Source: Nitratifractor sp.
GTDB lineage: Bacteria > Campylobacterota > Campylobacteria > Campylobacterales > Sulfurovaceae
Assembly (NCBI GenBank): GCA_015485845.1
Contig: WFSU01000106.1
Location: 1-8,878, forward strand
Reading direction: 5' to 3'
DNA length: 8,878 bases
This document shows, piece by piece, positions 5,342-8,878 of the stretch. Both the position numbers and the translations under genes were made by a program. Under the pieces are notes generated by a model. The model was not told where the DNA came from, searched no databases, and saw only the letters and a list, made by a program, of their open reading frames with translations. Position 1 is the stretch's first letter; each line of letters starts with the position of its first letter.

Positions 5342-8300
5342 ATGTTAAACTCCCTCCACTCTGGCAACCGGCTCCGTGTTGATTTCTCGAAAACACCCCG
5401 CGAAATTGAAATCCCAAACTTGCTCCAACTTCAGCAGAAAAGTTACGAAAACTTCTTGATGGTCGATGCGAAGAATCGCAGCACCAGCATCATCGAGAAA
5501 ACATTCAAAGCGGCATTTCCCATCCATGACCAGCAGAACCGAATCACCCTCGAGTATCGGGGACTTGAGATCGTCAAACCCAAGTATACTGTCCGTGAAT
5601 GCATGGAGCGCGGTCTTACCTATGCTGTCTCGCTCAAGCTCAATATTGCGCTGATTATCTGGAACCGGGATGAAAAAACCGGTGAGAAACTTGACCCCAA
5701 AGAGATCAAAGAGCAGGCGGTCTTTGTCCGGGACATTCCCCTCATGACCGATCGTACCTCGTTTATTATCAACGGAGTCGAGCGGGTCATCGTCAACCAG
5801 CTCCACCGCAGTCCCGGTGTTATTTTCAAAGAGACTGAATCGACGACAGCGGTCAGCAAACTGCTCTACTCGGCACAGATTATCCCTGACCGGGGGAGCT
5901 GGCTTTACTTTGAGTACGACGCCAAAGATATCCTGTATGCCCGCATCAACAAGCGTCGCAAGATCCCCGTCACGATTCTCTTCCGGGCATTGGAATACAG
6001 TAAAGAGGATATCCTCAAGCTCTTCTACGCCACCAAAGAGATTGTCATCAAAGACAACCGTTTCCTCGTCAAATACGATCCGGCAGACTTCGGAGCGCGG
6101 GCTGATTACGACATCAAAGACATGGACGGCAATGTCATTGTCGCCTCGGGCAAACGTCTGACGAAGAAAAAAGCGCAGAAACTGCTTGAGGAGGGTCTTG
6201 AGTGGATCGAATATCCTCTTGAAATCCTCATGGAGCGTCACCTGGCCAAACCGATCATCAATCAAGAGACGGGTGAAGTCCTCTATGACGTTGTGACACA
6301 GCTGGATGAAACCAAGCTCAAGCGAATCATTGATTCGGGTGTAGAGAGTATCCATATCGCCGATGACCTCGCTGCCGATTCCGATAGTTCGATCATCAAA
6401 GCCTTCATCGCCGATCATGAGAGTCTCCGTCTGCTGAAGCAGACCGAAGAGGTGGATGACGAGAATGTTCTCGCTGCCATCCGTATCTACAAAGTGATGC
6501 GCCCCGGTGAGCCTGTGACACCCGAAGCAGCCAAAAAGTTCCTCGACGGACTTTTCTTCGAGCCGGAGCGCTACGATCTGACCCGGGTCGGACGGATGAA
6601 AATGAACCACAAGCTGGGGCAGGATGTGCCCGATTACGTGACCGTCTTGACGGCTGAGGATATCATCAACACGGTTAAGTATCTCATCAAAGTCAAAAAC
6701 GGTCAGGGGCATATCGACGATCGGGATCACCTCGGAAACCGTCGTATCCGTGCGATCGGCGAATTGCTGGGCAACGAGCTCCACAAGGGGTTAACCAAGA
6801 TGCAGAAGGCGATCAAGGATAAGATGCCCACGATCAGTGGTTCCTTGGAAGAGCTGATGCCGCACGATCTGGTCAACTCCAAAATGGTCACCAGCTCGAT
6901 CATGGAATTTTTCTCCGGTGGACAGTTGAGTCAGTTCATGGATCAGACCAACCCCCTCTCGGAAGTGACCAACAAACGCCGTCTCTCGGCTCTCGGAGAA
7001 GGAGGATTGGTCAAAGAGCGTGCGGGATTCGAAGTACGGGATGTTCACCCGACCCACTACGGACGGATTTGCCCCATCGAGACTCCGGAGGGGCAGAACA
7101 TCGGTCTGATCAACACACTCGCCACCTATGCGAAGGTCAACGACCTCGGGTTCATCGAAGCCCCGTACAAGGTGGTCAAAGACCGCCAGGTGACCGATGA
7201 GATCGTTTACATCACCGCCACGCAGGAAGAGGACAAGGTGATTGCACCGGCTTCGACCGTGGTGGATGAGAGCGGTTACATCGTCGAAGACTTGATCGAA
7301 ACACGGCTGAACGGAAACATCGGGCTCAACGAGTCGTCCAAGGTACACTTGATCGACATTTCACCTCTGATGATCTCTGGATCGGCAGCGGCGCTGATCC
7401 CTTTCCTCGAGCACGATGATGCCAACCGGGCGTTGATGGGATCCAACATGCAGCGCCAGGCCGTCCCCCTCCTCAAGACCGAGGCACCCATGGTCGGCAC
7501 CGGGATGGAGGCAGTCGTCAGTCGGGATGCCTGGGAGTCGGTCTCAGCACGGCGAGCCGGGCGGGTTGAAAAGGTGGATGCGCGTAACATTTACATCGTG
7601 GGGGAAGATGAAAACGGTGTCTTCATTGACCGCTATTCTCTCGAAAAAAATATGCGCACCAACCAGAACACTACGTTTACCCAGAAACCGATCGTCCATG
7701 CGGGCGATGAAGTCGAAGCGGGTCAAGTGATCGCCGACGGCGCAAGCATGGATCAAGGAGAACTGGCACTGGGAAAAAACATCAAAGTCGCCTTCATGCC
7801 GTGGAACGGATACAACTACGAAGATGCGATCATCATCTCCGAGAAGCTGATCCGCGAAGATGCCTTTACTTCGGTACACACCTACGAAAAAGAGATCGAA
7901 GCGCGGGAACTCAAACACGGTACCGAAGAGATCACCCGGGACATCCCCAACATCCGTGAAGACGAACTGTTGCACCTCGATGAGAGCGGGATTGTCAAGA
8001 TTGGAACCCACGTCAAACCGGGCATGATTCTTGTGGGCAAAGTCTCCCCCAAAGGGGAAATCCGCCCCACACCCGAAGAGCGGCTCCTGCGAGCCATCTT
8101 CGGCGAAAAAGCCGGTCACGTGGTTAACAAATCGCTCTACTGCCCCTCTTCGATGGAAGGGGTAGTCGTCGACATCAAAATCTTTACCAAGAAGGGTTAC
8201 GAGAAAGATGCCCGATCGATCAAAGCATACGAAGAGGAGAAAGCCCATCTCGACAAAGAGCACCATGATCAACTGCTGATGATCGACCGCGAGGAGATGT

Positions 8301-8878
8301 TGAGGATCACTACCTTCCTCTCCCGGCAGGAGCTGGTACAGGATGTGGAGCTCAATGACGTCGTCTACAAAGCCGGCGAGAAGATCGACAAAGAGGTCAT
8401 CACCAACATCAACCGCTTCGTCCTGCGTACCGTAGTGCAGTCGTATTCCGAAGAGGCACAGAAGAAGTATGAAACGCTCAAAAACCACTTCCTCTCCGAG
8501 AAGAAGCGGCTCAAAAACGAGCACGAAGAGAAGCTGGCGATCCTTGAAAAAGATGATATCCTCCCCAGCGGCGTCACCAAACTGGTCAAAGTCTACATCG
8601 CCACCAAGCGCAAGCTCAAAGTGGGAGACAAAATGGCGGGACGTCACGGAAACAAAGGTATCGTCTCCAACATCGTTCCCGAGATCGATATGCCGTACAT
8701 GGAAGACGGTGAGCCGGTCGAACTCATCCTCAACCCCCTCGGGGTTCCCTCGCGGATGAACATCGGGCAGATTCTCGAAGTGCACCTTGGATTGATCGGA
8801 GCCAAACTCGGTCAGCAGATTCAGGAGATCTTCGATGCGAAACAAAAAGATTTTGTCCAGCAGCTGCGGGCAAAAATG
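5342..8878 (+). CDS. rpoB: DNA-directed RNA polymerase subunit beta (5' part, runs off the window)
   Basis: The beta subunit forms one side of the RNA polymerase active-site cleft. The frame is open from the ATG to the last base, 1179 codons, against about 1380 in Campylobacter, so roughly the last 200 residues are missing. Shine-Dalgarno AAGG (5331-5334) lies seven bases before the start MLNSLHSGNRLRVDF. Landmarks are the rifampicin cluster GGQLSQFMDQTNPLSEVTNK (526-545), RAGFEVRDVHPTHYGRICPI shortly after, and PFLEHDDANRALMGSNMQRQ from 687. NYEDAIIISE has Glu827 and Asp828 for E. coli 813/814, and KVGDKMAGRHGNKG has Lys1097 and Lys1105 for E. coli 1065/1073. Asn544 replaces E. coli His526. 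rpoC, or an rpoB-rpoC fusion as in Helicobacter, would lie beyond the edge. Confidence 0.99.
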   Translation, partial: MLNSLHSGNRLRVDFSKTPREIEIPNLLQLQQKSYENFLMVDAKNRSTSIIEKTFKAAFPIHDQQNRITLEYRGLEIVKPKYTVRECMERGLTYAVSLKLNIALIIWNRDEKTGEKLDPKEIKEQAVFVRDIPLMTDRTSFIINGVERVIVNQLHRSPGVIFKETESTTAVSKLLYSAQIIPDRGSWLYFEYDAKDILYARINKRRKIPVTILFRALEYSKEDILKLFYATKEIVIKDNRFLVKYDPADFGARADYDIKDMDGNVIVASGKRLTKKKAQKLLEEGLEWIEYPLEILMERHLAKPIINQETGEVLYDVVTQLDETKLKRIIDSGVESIHIADDLAADSDSSIIKAFIADHESLRLLKQTEEVDDENVLAAIRIYKVMRPGEPVTPEAAKKFLDGLFFEPERYDLTRVGRMKMNHKLGQDVPDYVTVLTAEDIINTVKYLIKVKNGQGHIDDRDHLGNRRIRAIGELLGNELHKGLTKMQKAIKDKMPTISGSLEELMPHDLVNSKMVTSSIMEFFSGGQLSQFMDQTNPLSEVTNKRRLSALGEGGLVKERAGFEVRDVHPTHYGRICPIETPEGQNIGLINTLATYAKVNDLGFIEAPYKVVKDRQVTDEIVYITATQEEDKVIAPASTVVDESGYIVEDLIETRLNGNIGLNESSKVHLIDISPLMISGSAAALIPFLEHDDANRALMGSNMQRQAVPLLKTEAPMVGTGMEAVVSRDAWESVSARRAGRVEKVDARNIYIVGEDENGVFIDRYSLEKNMRTNQNTTFTQKPIVHAGDEVEAGQVIADGASMDQGELALGKNIKVAFMPWNGYNYEDAIIISEKLIREDAFTSVHTYEKEIEARELKHGTEEITRDIPNIREDELLHLDESGIVKIGTHVKPGMILVGKVSPKGEIRPTPEERLLRAIFGEKAGHVVNKSLYCPSSMEGVVVDIKIFTKKGYEKDARSIKAYEEEKAHLDKEHHDQLLMIDREEMLRITTFLSRQELVQDVELNDVVYKAGEKIDKEVITNINRFVLRTVVQSYSEEAQKKYETLKNHFLSEKKRLKNEHEEKLAILEKDDILPSGVTKLVKVYIATKRKLKVGDKMAGRHGNKGIVSNIVPEIDMPYMEDGEPVELILNPLGVPSRMNIGQILEVHLGLIGAKLGQQIQEIFDAKQKDFVQQLRAKM

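Noticed and set aside
5345..6784. Long reverse-strand open frame (about 479 codons) opposite rpoB
   Set aside because: It lies wholly within conserved rpoB, has no recognisable protein family features, and arises from the codon bias of the forward gene.
7544..8845. Long reverse-strand open frame (about 433 codons) opposite rpoB
   Set aside because: It is a shadow of the conserved beta-subunit coding sequence; the composition is Asp/Phe/Val-rich in the way antisense frames of such genes are.

Overview
The window is a housekeeping translation and transcription cluster, all on the + strand: four tRNA genes, tuf, rpmG, tRNA-Trp, secE, nusG, rplK, rplA, rplJ, rplL and the first 1179 codons of rpoB. 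The protein sequences point to Campylobacterota (epsilonproteobacteria). Evidence includes EF-Tu wording such as GITIATSH and RPQFYVRTTDVTGS, a SecE with KVIFP instead of the usual KV.WP, a four-cysteine L33, and an RpoB stretch reading LSALGEGGLVKERAGFEV. The EF-Tu details and the moderately high GC of the coding regions suggest a Sulfurovum/Nitratifractor-like relative rather than Campylobacter or Helicobacter. That placement is from memory of the families and is not a database result.

Layout. Positions 1-487 hold tRNA-Thr(TGT), tRNA-Tyr(GTA), tRNA-Gly(TCC) and tRNA-Thr(GGT), in the same order as the thrU-tyrU-glyT-thrT-tufB locus of E. coli. Positions 488-626 are a structured tuf leader, and tuf is at 627-1835. 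rpmG and tRNA-Trp (1894-2174) lie between tuf and secE. secE and nusG are separated by only a few bases, followed by rplK-rplA, a 125-base leader before rplJ, then rplJ-rplL, a 183-base structured spacer, and rpoB, which runs off the right edge. Every gene has a recognisable Shine-Dalgarno sequence. rpmG and secE are too short for a routine length cut-off but are clearly real.

How the genes work together. EF-Tu delivers aminoacyl-tRNAs, including those encoded just upstream. L11, L10 and L7/L12 form the ribosomal stalk base and stalk that recruit EF-Tu and the other translational GTPases. L1 forms the opposite stalk. L33 is a large-subunit protein. NusG binds RNA polymerase, whose beta subunit is encoded by rpoB. 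SecE is the small SecYEG subunit.

Hunt result. I found no undescribed multi-gene system, mobile element or CRISPR array; this is a conserved core locus. The observations worth a second look are mostly at the RNA and residue level. They are a textbook kink-turn at the base of the L10 leader before rplJ, with an additional possible alternative pairing; an Asn in RpoB where E. coli has His526 of the rifampicin cluster; a three-residue acidic insertion in EF-Tu just before helix D; a C x A mismatch in the T-stem of tRNA-Thr(TGT); a long imperfect hairpin in the tuf leader; and a candidate promoter or attenuator arrangement before rpoB.
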